Position numbers and translations under genes: made by a program
Notes under the pieces: generated by a model
What the model saw: the letters and a program-made list of their open reading frames with translations, nothing else
Told to the model about the DNA's origin: nothing
The model's database searches: none
Assembly (NCBI GenBank): GCA_963803295.1
Contig: CAWDMC010000010.1
Span: 372,001-436,000 of the forward strand
DNA: 64,000 bases
Reading direction: 5' to 3'
From: CAWDMC01 sp963803295
GTDB lineage: Bacteria > Acidobacteriota > Terriglobia > UBA7540
Shown here: piece by piece, positions 44,209-53,474 of the stretch
How positions within the stretch are numbered: position 1 is the stretch's first letter
Layout of the letters: each line of letters begins with the position of its first letter

Positions 44209-45075
44209 ATGCGGCGAACGTCAATGATGATTGCGGCTTTATGTGTGATGGCGAGTGCCACTGCGCTGGCCCGGGAGAAAGGGCCCACCTTCATTCCGGC
44301 GGCGAGCGAATCGACGATCAACTGTTCCGGCTTCATCGCCTCAGCACCGGTACCTGCCGATCTGCGAGTTCTTGGTGAGGCGGACAATGAACTTTTCGGG
44401 GCCACGCAGATTTCCACCGAGGGCGACTTCGTCTACCTGAACGGCAATCTCCGCGGCGTCGAAGCCGGCAGCGAATGGCGCCTGGTAAGGCCCGACGCGA
44501 AAATGGTACCCGTGCCCGACCGGGTCTCCGCCGCCCTTGGCCAACAACTGCGTCCTCCCTTACCCTGGTTCCCAGGCCAACTGGCGACGCTTCGTGCTGC
44601 GGGGTTCCCTTACACGGATATCGGGAAGGTGAAGGTTATCCGCGTGACCGGCCACGGTGCAGTAGCCCAGGTCACGTTCACGTGCGATGGCGCCTCGGAA
44701 GGCGATCTGGCGGTTCCCTTCAAACCGCGCGAGATTCCTTCATACGACCCAACCCTGAGATTTGACCGGTTTGCGCCTTCGAACGGCAAGCGGCAGGGCT
44801 CTATCATTGCTTCGAAGCTTGCTGGGGCATGGATCGAGGACGGGGATATTGCCTTTATCAATCTGGGATCGACAGCCGGGATACGGCCAGGACAACGGCT
44901 CCGCATTTTTCACGTCCGCCACGAGCGCCCGCTTACCGGGCCGGTTCCGGCAGCCGAGCCGCGCGAGAACATCGGCGAACTGGTCGTTCTCTCGGTCGAG
45001 GGGAAGTCTGCCTGTGCCAAAGTGGTATCGAGTCTTCGGCAGGTCGCCGTTGGCGATGGAGTGGAGCTGGAGTAA
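44209..45075 (+). CDS. Secreted protein of unknown function with a C-terminal FlgT-like beta domain
   Basis: 288 residues; GGAGGATTCCTG precedes the ATG. The signal peptide MRRTSMMIAALCVMASATALA is clear. The first part contains FGATQISTEGDFVYLNGNLR. The C-terminal third repeats the theme of a GTAGI-x-x-G-x-R-L module (FINLGSTAGIRPGQRLRIFH and GELVVLSVEGKSACAKVV). That pattern occurs in FlgT-C-like or LysM-accompanying domains of acidobacterial envelope proteins (weak resemblance). No enzyme motif seen. It is convergent with the AMMECR1 gene, with only 13 nt between stops. Confidence 0.7.
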   Translation: MRRTSMMIAALCVMASATALAREKGPTFIPAASESTINCSGFIASAPVPADLRVLGEADNELFGATQISTEGDFVYLNGNLRGVEAGSEWRLVRPDAKMVPVPDRVSAALGQQLRPPLPWFPGQLATLRAAGFPYTDIGKVKVIRVTGHGAVAQVTFTCDGASEGDLAVPFKPREIPSYDPTLRFDRFAPSNGKRQGSIIASKLAGAWIEDGDIAFINLGSTAGIRPGQRLRIFHVRHERPLTGPVPAAEPRENIGELVVLSVEGKSACAKVVSSLRQVAVGDGVELE

Positions 45076-45088
45076 ATCTGGCGTACCG

Positions 45089-45664
45089 TCAGGCGATGCG
45101 TCGGCTTTGCGGTTCAGCCGGATACGGTTCCGCAAAGATCTCTGAGGTAAAGACGCGAATCCTGGCTCCGCGTTTCCAGGCATCCCGCGAGAGGCCCGCC
45201 TTCCGGCAGGTCTCCGCCAAAAACCGCTCGCGGTCCCAGTGCCATTCCAAAGGCACTTGAGGAAGCAGGACGCCGCGCCGCTCGCCCATCGAAATCAGCA
45301 AACCATGCCGTCCGACCTCAATACCCTCCGGGGACGCATCCTCGGGCGGGGACAGCACAGAAATCTCGATGTTCAATTCGCGGACTTCCATAGGACTCAC
45401 CGGTTCGAATCGGGGATCATGGAGGGCCGCGGCCATAGCGCACTGTGACACCGTAACATAGAGCGGATGGGACGGCTCGACCTGGCCTACGCACCCGCGC
45501 AGATCGGAAGCGCGCCGTAGCGTGACGAAAGCGCCGCACGGCTGCACCACAGCACCTTCGGGCCGTTCGCCCTCAGGAACGACGCCATGCGCCGTGCATA
45601 GCTGCAGTGTCCGGCGGGCCAGCCCCAGCAGATAACCGCGATCTGCTTCAGTTAGCGGCTGCAT
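45089..45664 (-). CDS. AMMECR1-domain protein (AmmeMemoRadiSam system protein A type)
   Basis: 191 residues from the ATG at 45664, with AAGGGAAG upstream; the longer frame to 45805 only overlaps pgsA. The AMMECR1 signature is evident: GAFVTLRRASDLRGCVGQVEP, DPRFEPVSPMEVRELNIEISVLSPPE, MGERRGVLLPQVPLEWHWDR and FLAETCRKAGL. In many bacteria this domain is encoded beside MEMO and a radical SAM protein; neither is adjacent here. It overlaps the 3' end of pgsA by 17 nt, so the two are coupled. Function not established. Confidence 0.9.
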   Translation of the reverse strand: MQPLTEADRGYLLGLARRTLQLCTAHGVVPEGERPEGAVVQPCGAFVTLRRASDLRGCVGQVEPSHPLYVTVSQCAMAAALHDPRFEPVSPMEVRELNIEISVLSPPEDASPEGIEVGRHGLLISMGERRGVLLPQVPLEWHWDRERFLAETCRKAGLSRDAWKRGARIRVFTSEIFAEPYPAEPQSRRIA

Positions 45665-46271
45665 CGCTTCCCTTGCGCTCCGATTCCCGAGCCGGTTGCA
45701 GCACCACCACGCGCCGCGTATCCACCTGGCGCAGGTATTCTCCGCGTTTTCGCAAATATCGCCAGAGGTATTGTCCCGCCGACGCCAGTGCCAGCAGCAC
45801 CACAATCCACAATACGAGAGTCGCCGCCGGGATAATTCGAGGAGACCTCAGCTCCAGCGTTATCATCGTAATCGCCAGCATCTGCATGAACATTTTCATC
45901 TTGCCTAAGCGAGAGGGCTCAATGGTAAATCCTTCGGCGGAAGCGATTTCTCGCAGTCCTGACACGGCGAACTCCCTCCCCACGATAACCAACACCATCC
46001 AGGCAGGTACGCGGTGCAGTTCCACCAAACAGATGAAGGCGGCAGAGGTGAGGATCTTATCGGCAATGGGGTCGAGATAGATGCCGACCAGCGTGACCTG
46101 CTCGCGACGCCGCGCCAGATAGCCGTCAAGCAGATCGGTGACGGCTGCAACAAACACCACAGCAGCGGCGCCCAAGTCGAGCGACGGATCGCGGCTTAGC
46201 AGCAGAAGGAGAACTACCAGCAGCGGCATCAGCAGGATGCGGGATAGCGTCAGCCAAATCGATGGATTCAT
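45648..46271 (-). CDS. pgsA: CDP-diacylglycerol-glycerol-3-phosphate 3-phosphatidyltransferase
   Basis: 207 residues from the ATG at 46271 (MNPSIWLTLSRILLMPLLVV). The CDP-alcohol phosphotransferase motif is complete: DLLDGYLARRREQVTLVGIY followed by LDPIADK, matching D-x2-DG-x2-AR-x8-9-G-x3-D-x3-D. Several membrane helices follow. It makes phosphatidylglycerophosphate, the committed step to phosphatidylglycerol and cardiolipin. A longer frame to 46406 reads through a basic non-family segment and is rejected. The C-terminal tail (QPARESERKGSDAAAN) is encoded over the start of the AMMECR1 gene. Confidence 0.93.
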   Translation of the reverse strand: MNPSIWLTLSRILLMPLLVVLLLLLSRDPSLDLGAAAVVFVAAVTDLLDGYLARRREQVTLVGIYLDPIADKILTSAAFICLVELHRVPAWMVLVIVGREFAVSGLREIASAEGFTIEPSRLGKMKMFMQMLAITMITLELRSPRIIPAATLVLWIVVLLALASAGQYLWRYLRKRGEYLRQVDTRRVVVLQPARESERKGSDAAAN

Positions 46272-46440
46272 GCGCCTTCGGTCGCCCAGCCTTAAGAAAG
46301 GACCTTCAGGAAAGACTTTGCTTGCCAGCCGCGAAACTGGCGTCCAGCGCCGGCCCCTTAGCCCACTATAACGAACGGTCCCCGGCACTGTCAACGCGGC
46401 GGGCACGCGGAAGCGAGCAAGCAGGATGGACTGAAAAGAG

Positions 46441-46467
46441 ATGGACCCCTTGCTCGAAGGGGTCCAT
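46441..46467 (-). terminator. Intrinsic terminator-like hairpin after the TonB receptor
   Basis: Perfect 11-bp stem ATGGACCCCTT/AAGGGGTCCAT with a 5-nt loop. On the minus strand it lies 27 nt past the receptor stop and is followed by CTCTTTTC. The T tract is short. Confidence 0.65.
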
Positions 46468-48689
46468 CGCAGGTTGTGACAAGAGGCGTGATCTCAGAAG
46501 GCGAACTTCAGCCCAAACTGGATCAGCCGCGGGTTGTTGTATTGTGAGCTGACAACCCCGAACGTGGTGGTCCCGAAACTATTGCCGGGAGGGCCAAATT
46601 GTGGATGGTTGAACAGGTTAAAGAACTCCGCCCGGAACTGCAAATGGAACCTTCCATCCGCACCCCAGGAGGTGTTTTTGACCGCGGCCACGTCGAAGTT
46701 AAACAGGCCGTCCCAGCGGATGTTCGGCTCGACGCGGGGCACGTTGCCGAAGGTGAACGGCGCCGGTTGGGAGAAGCAACTGGTGTTGAACCATTCGTTC
46801 AGCCGGCTTACGGGTGATCCGCTAAGAGCGGGGCCGCTGGCGCAGCCTGAAGCAGACGAGTTGTAGTTGGGACGTTGCCCTCCGCCATAAGACTGGGTGG
46901 TGTTGCTCGAATCCCCGATGGAGATCGGGAAGCCCTTCTGGGCGGTGGTAACGCCTTCCAGTCCCCAACCGCTAACGAGTTTGTCTACGGGACCGGCCGC
47001 GCCACTCAGGTACTTCTTGCCGTGACCAACGGGTAGATCAAGAACGTAGCTTACGACCAATCGCTGCGGAACATCATAGCCCGAAGGTGAACGCTCCGCC
47101 TTCATGTTGTAGAAATTCTGGTATCCCCCCGCAGCTGCCCCCTCCAGCCAGCTGGTAAGCGACTCCGCGTTAGTGAGATACTTACTGACGGTGTAGGCGA
47201 CCAGAAGGGTCTGACCCTCGCTGAACCGCTTTTGCACTTTGAGCTGTAAGGAATGGTAGCTTGAGTTACCTTGCCACAGCTCAGGCTGTACGCCATTGTA
47301 CTGGGGAAAGGGCGTCAGCAGCTGACCCTGGGTAACTTGGGGTCCCGACAAGCCGCCGCCTTGAACAATTCCATAGTAGGGATTCGGCACTAGTTGTTCA
47401 AGGGCGGTTCCCATTGACTGGTATTGGTTCGGCAACTGACTGATCGGGACCGAGATTTGGGGAAGATGTGTTCCTTTAGAACCTGCATAGGCCACGTCCA
47501 CGAAAATGCCCTTGATGGTCTTCTGAAGATCCAGGTTCCATTGCTGGACGTTGGCATAGGGCTGATTGGGCAGCTGGGTGTTCCAAAGATTCTGCCCGAT
47601 CAAATTTTGCGCATAGGACGGATCCCGGCCGGGGGCATGGTGCACTCCTTGCGGAAAGGGATCACTCAGGTAATTGTACGGAGTGAGCCCGCCATCGATG
47701 GTGCTGGTCATGTTGTTGTTATATAGATTTACCGGATCCACGGCGGGGTTGGTACCGAACCAGGCAATGCTGTTGGGAAGCCAGAACAAACCGTAGCCCC
47801 CGCGAATGACGGTATCATTCGTCATCTGATAGGCAAAGCCAAAGCGCGGGGCAAACTGCATGTCGTCCTGGTTGAACCCGTTGCGGCCTGGACGGAGTGG
47901 CGTGTTCACCAAAGCCACAGTGCCATTGACAGGCATCGAGGTGTTAGCCACCAGAGGATTGGGAGCGTCGGCGATAAAGGTGCTGATCCGGTTAAAGCGC
48001 TCCGAGAATGGCCCATCTTGGCTATAGCGCAAGCCGAAATTAAGCGTCAGCCTGCGCGTCACCTTAATATCGTCCATTGCGTAAACGGCGCGGTAGATCT
48101 GCTGCGTCGCTACAGCGTTCACGGCGGCTACTGCTGAGAATGACGTTGCGGAAGTGGCGCCCAACATGAATGAGGCGAAACCGAATCCTCCGGTTGCGTT
48201 GGTCGGGCCGAGTTGGGTGAAGCCGCGGTCGAAATAGAAGAAGCCGCTGGGACTATTCACTTGGGCGTAATTGAACCGGCTCAGGCGCAAGTCGCCTCCC
48301 ACTCTGACGGTGTTCCGGCCCTTGATCACAGTGAGATTGGGCAGCAAATCCCAGTCGTCGGTCTCGTCGGCGATCGTACTTCCCGTTTCTTGAGAGCTGA
48401 AGTCGGTGATTCCGTTTACAGAAAGATTGGGCAAAGTCCGGAAATCGACCTGGTTGTTAAGCGGCGCCCAGCCCGCACCGAGAGTAGCGAGGTCAAATCC
48501 GGAACTCTGCGGCGTGCGCGTGTAGTGATTGCGCAGGTAGGCGAATTCAACATCGAGGATCTTCGTCGGTGAAATTGAGTAGCTGTCGTCGAGGGCGAAT
48601 TGCTGCGTTTTAGTGGATTCGGGTGTCCCGATCTGCAGCGGATAGGCGTGGGTGCCGAAAGGATCGATCGCCAGGTTGAAATACTTGTT

Positions 48690-49699
48690 TCTGGGTATCC
48701 CCTTGACTCAGGTACCACAAGATGTAGTATGGCACCTGAGTGGAAGACTACCCTCGGAACCTGATGGAATTTGAAGCCCGTTTTGCCACGGAGGAGGCCT
48801 GTCGAGAGTATCTTTTCCGCCTTCGGTGGCCCGACGGGTTTCGTTGTCCGCGCTGTGGAGGTGAGAAGTATTGGCCGTTGCGTTGTCGGCTGCAGTGTGC
48901 CGGGTGCGGTCATCAGGCCTCGGTTACAGCTGGGACCATTTTCCAGGACACGCGCAGCCCTTTGCAGTTGTGGTTTCGGGCCATGTGGTGGGTGACCGCC
49001 CAAAAGAATGGTGCCAGTGCCTTGGGGCTGCAGCGGGTGCTGGGCATGGGGAGTTACGAAAAGGCTTGGACGTGGCTCCATAAGCTGCGTCGGGCGATGG
49101 TCAGGCCCGGGCGTGATCGGCTGGCCGGGACCGTAGAGGTGGACGAGACCTACCTGGGCGGATTGGAGGAAGGCGTGCGGGGCCGGGAAACCGAGGCGAA
49201 AGCTCTGATCATCGTTGCCGCTCAAGAAGATGGACGGGGCATCGGGCGTATTCGCTTGCGTCAGATTGCCAACGCCTCGTCGGCCAGCCTGATCCCCTTC
49301 ATCGAGGACTCGGTTGAACTGGGTAGTATGGTCCACACCGACGGTTGGCTCGGGTACCAGCCTTTGGAGAAGAAGGGCTACCAACACAGGGTTACGGTCC
49401 TTCGCGGTCAGACCAAGTCCCCGTCCGAATTGATGCCCCGGGTTCATCGTGTGGTCTCGTTGTTAAAACGGTGGCTGATAGGGACCCATCAAGGGGCGGT
49501 CAGCCGCAAGCACCTTGACTACTATCTGGACGAGTTCACGTTTCGGTTCAATCGCCGCCTCTCCAGAAGTCGAGGCAAGGTCTTCTTCCGGCTGGTGCAG
49601 CAGGCGGTCAACGTAGAACCGATTCCTTACGCCCGAATCATCCAGGGCCCCGAGACAACCACAACATATGGGAGAACCTGAGTCAAGGGGATACCCAGA
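48690..49699 (+). mobile_element. IS1595-family insertion sequence
   Basis: 1010 bp. Terminal inverted repeats of 24 bp are identical (48690-48713 and 49676-49699, beginning TCTGGGTATCCCC and ending CTCAGGT on the inner side). An exact 8-bp target duplication TACTTGTT is at 48682-48689 and 49700-49707. Perfect ends and duplication indicate a recent transposition into the TonB receptor gene. Confidence 0.96.
48740..49681 (+). CDS. IS1595 family transposase (ISXO2-like)
   Basis: 313 residues from the GTG at 48740 (EDYPRNLMEFEARF); an ATG at 48764 is the alternative. The N-terminal zinc ribbon is CPRCGGEKYWPLRCRLQCAG with CGHQ. The ISXO2-like DDE nuclease has VEVDETYLGG (first Asp), VHTDGWLGYQPL (second Asp) and KHLDYYLDEFTFRFNRR, the usual C-terminal end with E/N positions. 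The stop codon TGA lies inside the right inverted repeat. No internal defect, so probably active. Confidence 0.95.
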   Translation: MEDYPRNLMEFEARFATEEACREYLFRLRWPDGFRCPRCGGEKYWPLRCRLQCAGCGHQASVTAGTIFQDTRSPLQLWFRAMWWVTAQKNGASALGLQRVLGMGSYEKAWTWLHKLRRAMVRPGRDRLAGTVEVDETYLGGLEEGVRGRETEAKALIIVAAQEDGRGIGRIRLRQIANASSASLIPFIEDSVELGSMVHTDGWLGYQPLEKKGYQHRVTVLRGQTKSPSELMPRVHRVVSLLKRWLIGTHQGAVSRKHLDYYLDEFTFRFNRRLSRSRGKVFFRLVQQAVNVEPIPYARIIQGPETTTTYGRT

Positions 49700-51105
49700 T
49701 ACTTGTTAATGGTGTAACGGCCGAAGACCCTCTGCTTGTCGCTCACATTCTGGTCAACCCGTGCGGTGAACTCGTTCATGTCACCGCCTTCACTGGCGTT
49801 GCCCGCCCAATTGTTGACCAAACCCGGCAGATTGGGTTTGGCCCAGAGATTTTCGAGAACTTTAGCGGTCGAGTCAAGCCGGCCGGTAGGAATGATATTG
49901 CCGGTGAATTGTTGGCGGGCAATGATGGGATTTCCGCTGCCGTCCACGGCGCAAGCCGGATTTCCATTAACACCGCAGGTGGTCAGCGGATCGTAAATCG
50001 GGCTGCTCAATTCCGAGAAATCCCCATCACGCATAAGGTTGGTGGGTACGGTGAACGTTAAGGGCAAACCCTCCCGTAGCCGGAAACCATCGAAGCTGGT
50101 AAAGAAGAAGGTCTTGTCCTTGCCGTTGTACAGCTTCGGGATGTAGACAGGTCCGCCAAACGTACCGCCAAACTGGTTCTGGCTAAAGGCCCCAACCCCG
50201 ATTCCCGCCCGGTTGTTAAAGAAGTTGTTGGCATTCAGGACCTTGTTGCGCAGGAACTCGAAAGCTTCCCCGTGCACCTTGTCCGTCCCCGTCTTGGTGG
50301 AGAAGCTGATGATGCCGCCGGCAAAACGGTCATACTGCGCCGGCAAGTTGTCGGTTTGCACCTTGAACTCCTGCAGCGCATCCTGCGAGGGGACCATCAC
50401 CAGCAGATTGACGTAGCCGCTGCTGTTCATGGGCGCGCCATCCCAGTAAGCCGCGCTCATGTTGGCAGCACCACCGTTGATCTGGATATTCCCTTGTGAA
50501 AAAGGATTCTGCGTCACCGGATTTGTTCCGGAACTCCCTTGGGGCACGACGCCAGGAGCGAGTGATACTAAAGCCAGTGGATTACGGCCGTTCAGCGGCA
50601 GCTCATTGACGGAGCGTTGTTCGATGACTTGCCCCAGAGAAGAACTCTCGGGCTGAAGCAAAGGCGTCTGGGCCGTCACTTCAATGGTCTGGCTTACCGA
50701 GCCGATCGCCATTGTGATGTCAATTCGAACCGCGGAGTTTACGAGAACGTCGATGGGGCCCTGCGAAGAGCGAGTGAAGCCAGCCTTCTCCGCTTCCAAA
50801 CGGTACTTTCCTGGCGGCGTATTCGGAAACTGGTAATAGCCCGCCTCGTTAGAAGTCCCAGTGACCTTGGCACTGGTCGCCAGATTGGTGAGGGTAAGAC
50901 TCGCCCCGGGAATTAGGGCACCCGAGGCATCGACCACAGTCCCTGAAACCGAACCGTTCACAAAAGCCTGACCTCGTGCAAGGCCATAACCGAGAATGAT
51001 CCACGCAGCGGCTATGAGGAGCGGAGAAAACCGCAAGGTCCTTGTGCCTGCAAGGGATGGTGTTTTTACAAGCCGGTGCGACAATACAGCATTTGGGCTA
51101 TCCAC

Positions 51106-51603
51106 ATTGGCCTCCTCGATAAAAAGGTGATCCTGGCAACCCGACGCCGCATTGCTGCAATAAAGACAAGCGCAAATGAAACGCACTAGATACAGGCTGC
51201 AAGCTGACAATGAAACAGCTTTCAGCCGATGAGCGATTCCCCGCCAGACTAGCGCCCCACTTGCTCAGAATATCCGCATTATACGTTGAACAATAAAACA
51301 TGTGCAAATGCTCTGTTGGTCTACGGCTGGTCTCCAAGGATTGGGAGTAAATAGAGGGCGACTGAGCATATCTTAAGGTGGCTGTGACCCGGGTCACAGA
51401 CTTTTCGCTTGGATCTCATTATCGTTTCTGCCAGCAGTCAATCGCATATTGTGTTCGCTGCCGTGGGTCTCGAGATGATCGCTGCGCGAGCCAAGGTAAG
51501 CAAAACGAGCTTCCCCGACCGCTTCCGGTCATCTGCTTACATCGTATCCATGTCTCGATTTCATAAATTACAAGATCGTTCCTGAGCACATAAGGGGTGA
51601 ACT
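51106..51603. other. Divergent intergenic region (TonB receptor / radical SAM)
   Basis: 498 nt carrying the promoters of two divergent genes. A CRP-type palindrome is centred at 51390.5. An AT-richer patch lies at 51270-51300. No cobalamin riboswitch core was recognised. No gene supported. Confidence 0.5.
51382..51399. promoter_or_regulatory. CRP/FNR-type binding site
   Basis: CTGTGACCCGGGTCACAG is a perfect 18-bp palindrome and matches the CRP consensus TGTGA-N6-TCACA exactly. It lies about 205 nt upstream of the radical SAM ATG and 277 nt upstream of the TonB receptor GTG. A CRP-family regulator may control one or both; distance to the actual promoters is unknown. Confidence 0.6.
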
Positions 51604-53370
51604 ATGAGAGTCGCACTGATAGGCGCGGAGCTCGAAGAGAACCTCGGGCTGCGCTACATGGCATCGGCACTAGAGAGCAAAGGTCATAACGCCGAGATCG
51701 TTCCTTTCAACTCGGAGGCGGACCTAACCGAGACTATAGCTAAAGTAAGGCGCTTCGACCCGCAGATAACGGGACTCTCAATGGTGTTCACCGGCCGCGC
51801 TCGGGAGTTCTGCAGGCTGGCCCAAGAACTTCGGAACGCCGGCTGCGGGGGACACCTTATCGCCGGTGGTCATTTTGCTTCCTTCAATTGCGAGCGCCTG
51901 CTGAGGCAGCATTCCGCCTTCGATTCGGTCGGCTTGGGCGAAGGAGAAGAACTGATCTGTGCTCTAGCCGATCACCTTGAGCAGATCGCTAGAATCCCGG
52001 GCATCTGTTATCGAGGACCCGACGGATCGCCGGTGATCAACTATTCCACTGGCAACCCGGAGAACCTGGATGCGCTTCCGTTTCCGAAGCGGATAACTTT
52101 TCACGAGTATTTCGATAAACGCATCGCCAGCATTCTTAGCAGCCGCGGGTGCTGGCGGAACTGCGCCTTCTGCAGCATTAATGCCTGGTATGAACGAGGT
52201 GGCGGCAAGAAGTTCCGTATTCGGAGCGTCGAAAGCATCGTGGCCGAGATGAAGGAACTCTATTTCGACCATCAGGTGCGCATTTTCAATTTCCAGGATG
52301 ACAACTTCTTTCTTCCGAATCCGGAAAAGGCGTTGCGCCGCTTCGAAGCCCTCCGCGCCGGATTACAGAGGGAAGGGGTCGAGGGAATTGCTATAGCCAT
52401 CAAGGCCCGACCCGACAGCATCAACGAGGATTCCATCCGCGTGCTGGACGATCTTGGGTTATTCCGGGTGTTTCTGGGGGTGGAAAACGCCTCCGAGAAT
52501 GGCCTACGCAACCTGAATCGCAAGTGCACGTTTCAGCAGATCCTTAACGCCCTGCGTATCCTCAACGACTTTGACGTTCATGTCGCCTTCAACATCCTCA
52601 TGTTTGAGCCCGACACGGTGATGAGCGATATTCTGACCAACCTGCGTTTTCTCGAGCGGCATATCGAGAACCCCTTGAATTTCTGCCGCGCCGAGGCTTA
52701 CGCCGGGACGGGGCTGGAAGCGAAGCTGCGTCCCCAGGGACGTCTGCTGGGCGACTGTTTTGGTTTCGACTACCGCCTAAGAGATGCTCACTGTGAAGCT
52801 TTCCACCAGATCGCCAACTACGCTTTCTTTGACCGGAACTTCAGCGATTTCGGGCTGCACTACTTCAACATGGAAGTGGACTTCTACTTCCAGTTGCTGC
52901 GCCGCTTCCACCCCGAGACACTGACGGAATCGATGCGGGCCAGCGTACGCAATTTCATCAAACGTACCAACCTCGATACTTACCGGGACCTCTGCGACAT
53001 CTACGATTTCGTAACCGCCGCCGATCCCAAAGATCAGGTGAACATTCGCAGCTTCGCCCGGCAGATGCGGGCGCGAGTTGACGAGGGCAGCACCAGGCTG
53101 CATTCGGAAGGCCAGAGTGTTCTCGATTGGCTGACCGAAGCCTATGAGGGGCGGGGCCGTCATGACGGAATCTCGCGTGTCGCCGACGTTCCCTTGGAAC
53201 CCCTAATCCCAACCTGCGGGCTCATCCCTTATCGAGGACTTGAGAGTCTGCGAGCGTTGGATCCCATTTCCACAGGCGGATTCGTTGAGGGAACAAGCTG
53301 GTTCGGTTCCACAGCAGCGCCTGTCCCCTACGATGATTTCAAGCGCCAACTGGCAGAACATGGGGCCTAG
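51604..53370 (+). CDS. Cobalamin-binding-domain radical SAM protein
   Basis: 588 residues; AAGGGGTGA precedes the ATG. Residues ~1-135 form a Rossmann-like B12-binding domain (MRVALIGAELEENLGLRYMA, HLIAGGHFASFN, GLGEGEEL). It lacks the DxHxxG lower-ligand motif, as many B12-dependent radical SAM methyltransferases do (family knowledge). The [4Fe-4S] motif CxxxCxxC is at C183, C187 and C190 (RGCWRNCAFCSINAWYERG), followed by the TIM-barrel part (FNFQDDNFFLPNPEKALRRF, FLGVENASENGLRNLNRK). A long C-terminal extension ends YDDFKRQLAEHGA. Next downstream is a same-strand gene with EPxH repeats, a possible substrate. The reaction cannot be deduced. Confidence 0.9.
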   Translation: MRVALIGAELEENLGLRYMASALESKGHNAEIVPFNSEADLTETIAKVRRFDPQITGLSMVFTGRAREFCRLAQELRNAGCGGHLIAGGHFASFNCERLLRQHSAFDSVGLGEGEELICALADHLEQIARIPGICYRGPDGSPVINYSTGNPENLDALPFPKRITFHEYFDKRIASILSSRGCWRNCAFCSINAWYERGGGKKFRIRSVESIVAEMKELYFDHQVRIFNFQDDNFFLPNPEKALRRFEALRAGLQREGVEGIAIAIKARPDSINEDSIRVLDDLGLFRVFLGVENASENGLRNLNRKCTFQQILNALRILNDFDVHVAFNILMFEPDTVMSDILTNLRFLERHIENPLNFCRAEAYAGTGLEAKLRPQGRLLGDCFGFDYRLRDAHCEAFHQIANYAFFDRNFSDFGLHYFNMEVDFYFQLLRRFHPETLTESMRASVRNFIKRTNLDTYRDLCDIYDFVTAADPKDQVNIRSFARQMRARVDEGSTRLHSEGQSVLDWLTEAYEGRGRHDGISRVADVPLEPLIPTCGLIPYRGLESLRALDPISTGGFVEGTSWFGSTAAPVPYDDFKRQLAEHGA

Positions 53371-53474
53371 AGATCCTGCCCCGCTCGACAAACTCGCCAC
53401 AGCAAGAGAATGCCCTTGTCAAGCAAGGCCAGGCCGCAGATTCCTGGTTAACTTTCTTCAACGGAGGCCATCCT

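Larger units (their letters stand above)
46494..51105 (-). pseudogene. Oar-like TonB-dependent receptor, split by an IS1595 element
   Basis: Outer-membrane transporter. GTG at 51105 with GAGGAGG upstream. An export signal (FSPLLIAAAWIILGYGLARG) is followed by a carboxypeptidase-like regulatory domain (GTVVDASGALIPGASLTLTN, about 50-130). The plug is next (VIEQRSVNELPLNGRNPLAL). The beta-barrel ends with the outer-membrane C-terminal signature RLIQFGLKFAF. The frame is broken at 49700 by a 1010-bp insertion. Removing it and one copy of the 8-bp target duplication joins RYTINKY to FNLAIDPFGTHAYPL in frame, giving about 1197 residues with no other defect seen. The gene is therefore inactivated by the insertion alone, which points to a recent event. 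Confidence 0.93.

Noticed and set aside
48416..49447. Minus-strand frame running from the TonB gene into the IS1595 element
   Set aside because: It joins a wrong frame of the receptor with the antisense of the transposase; excision analysis shows the true receptor frame is different.
51106..51603. Cobalamin riboswitch upstream of the radical SAM or TonB gene
   Set aside because: I could not find the conserved B12-box-like sequence or the expected multi-stem layout; only the CRP-type palindrome stands out.
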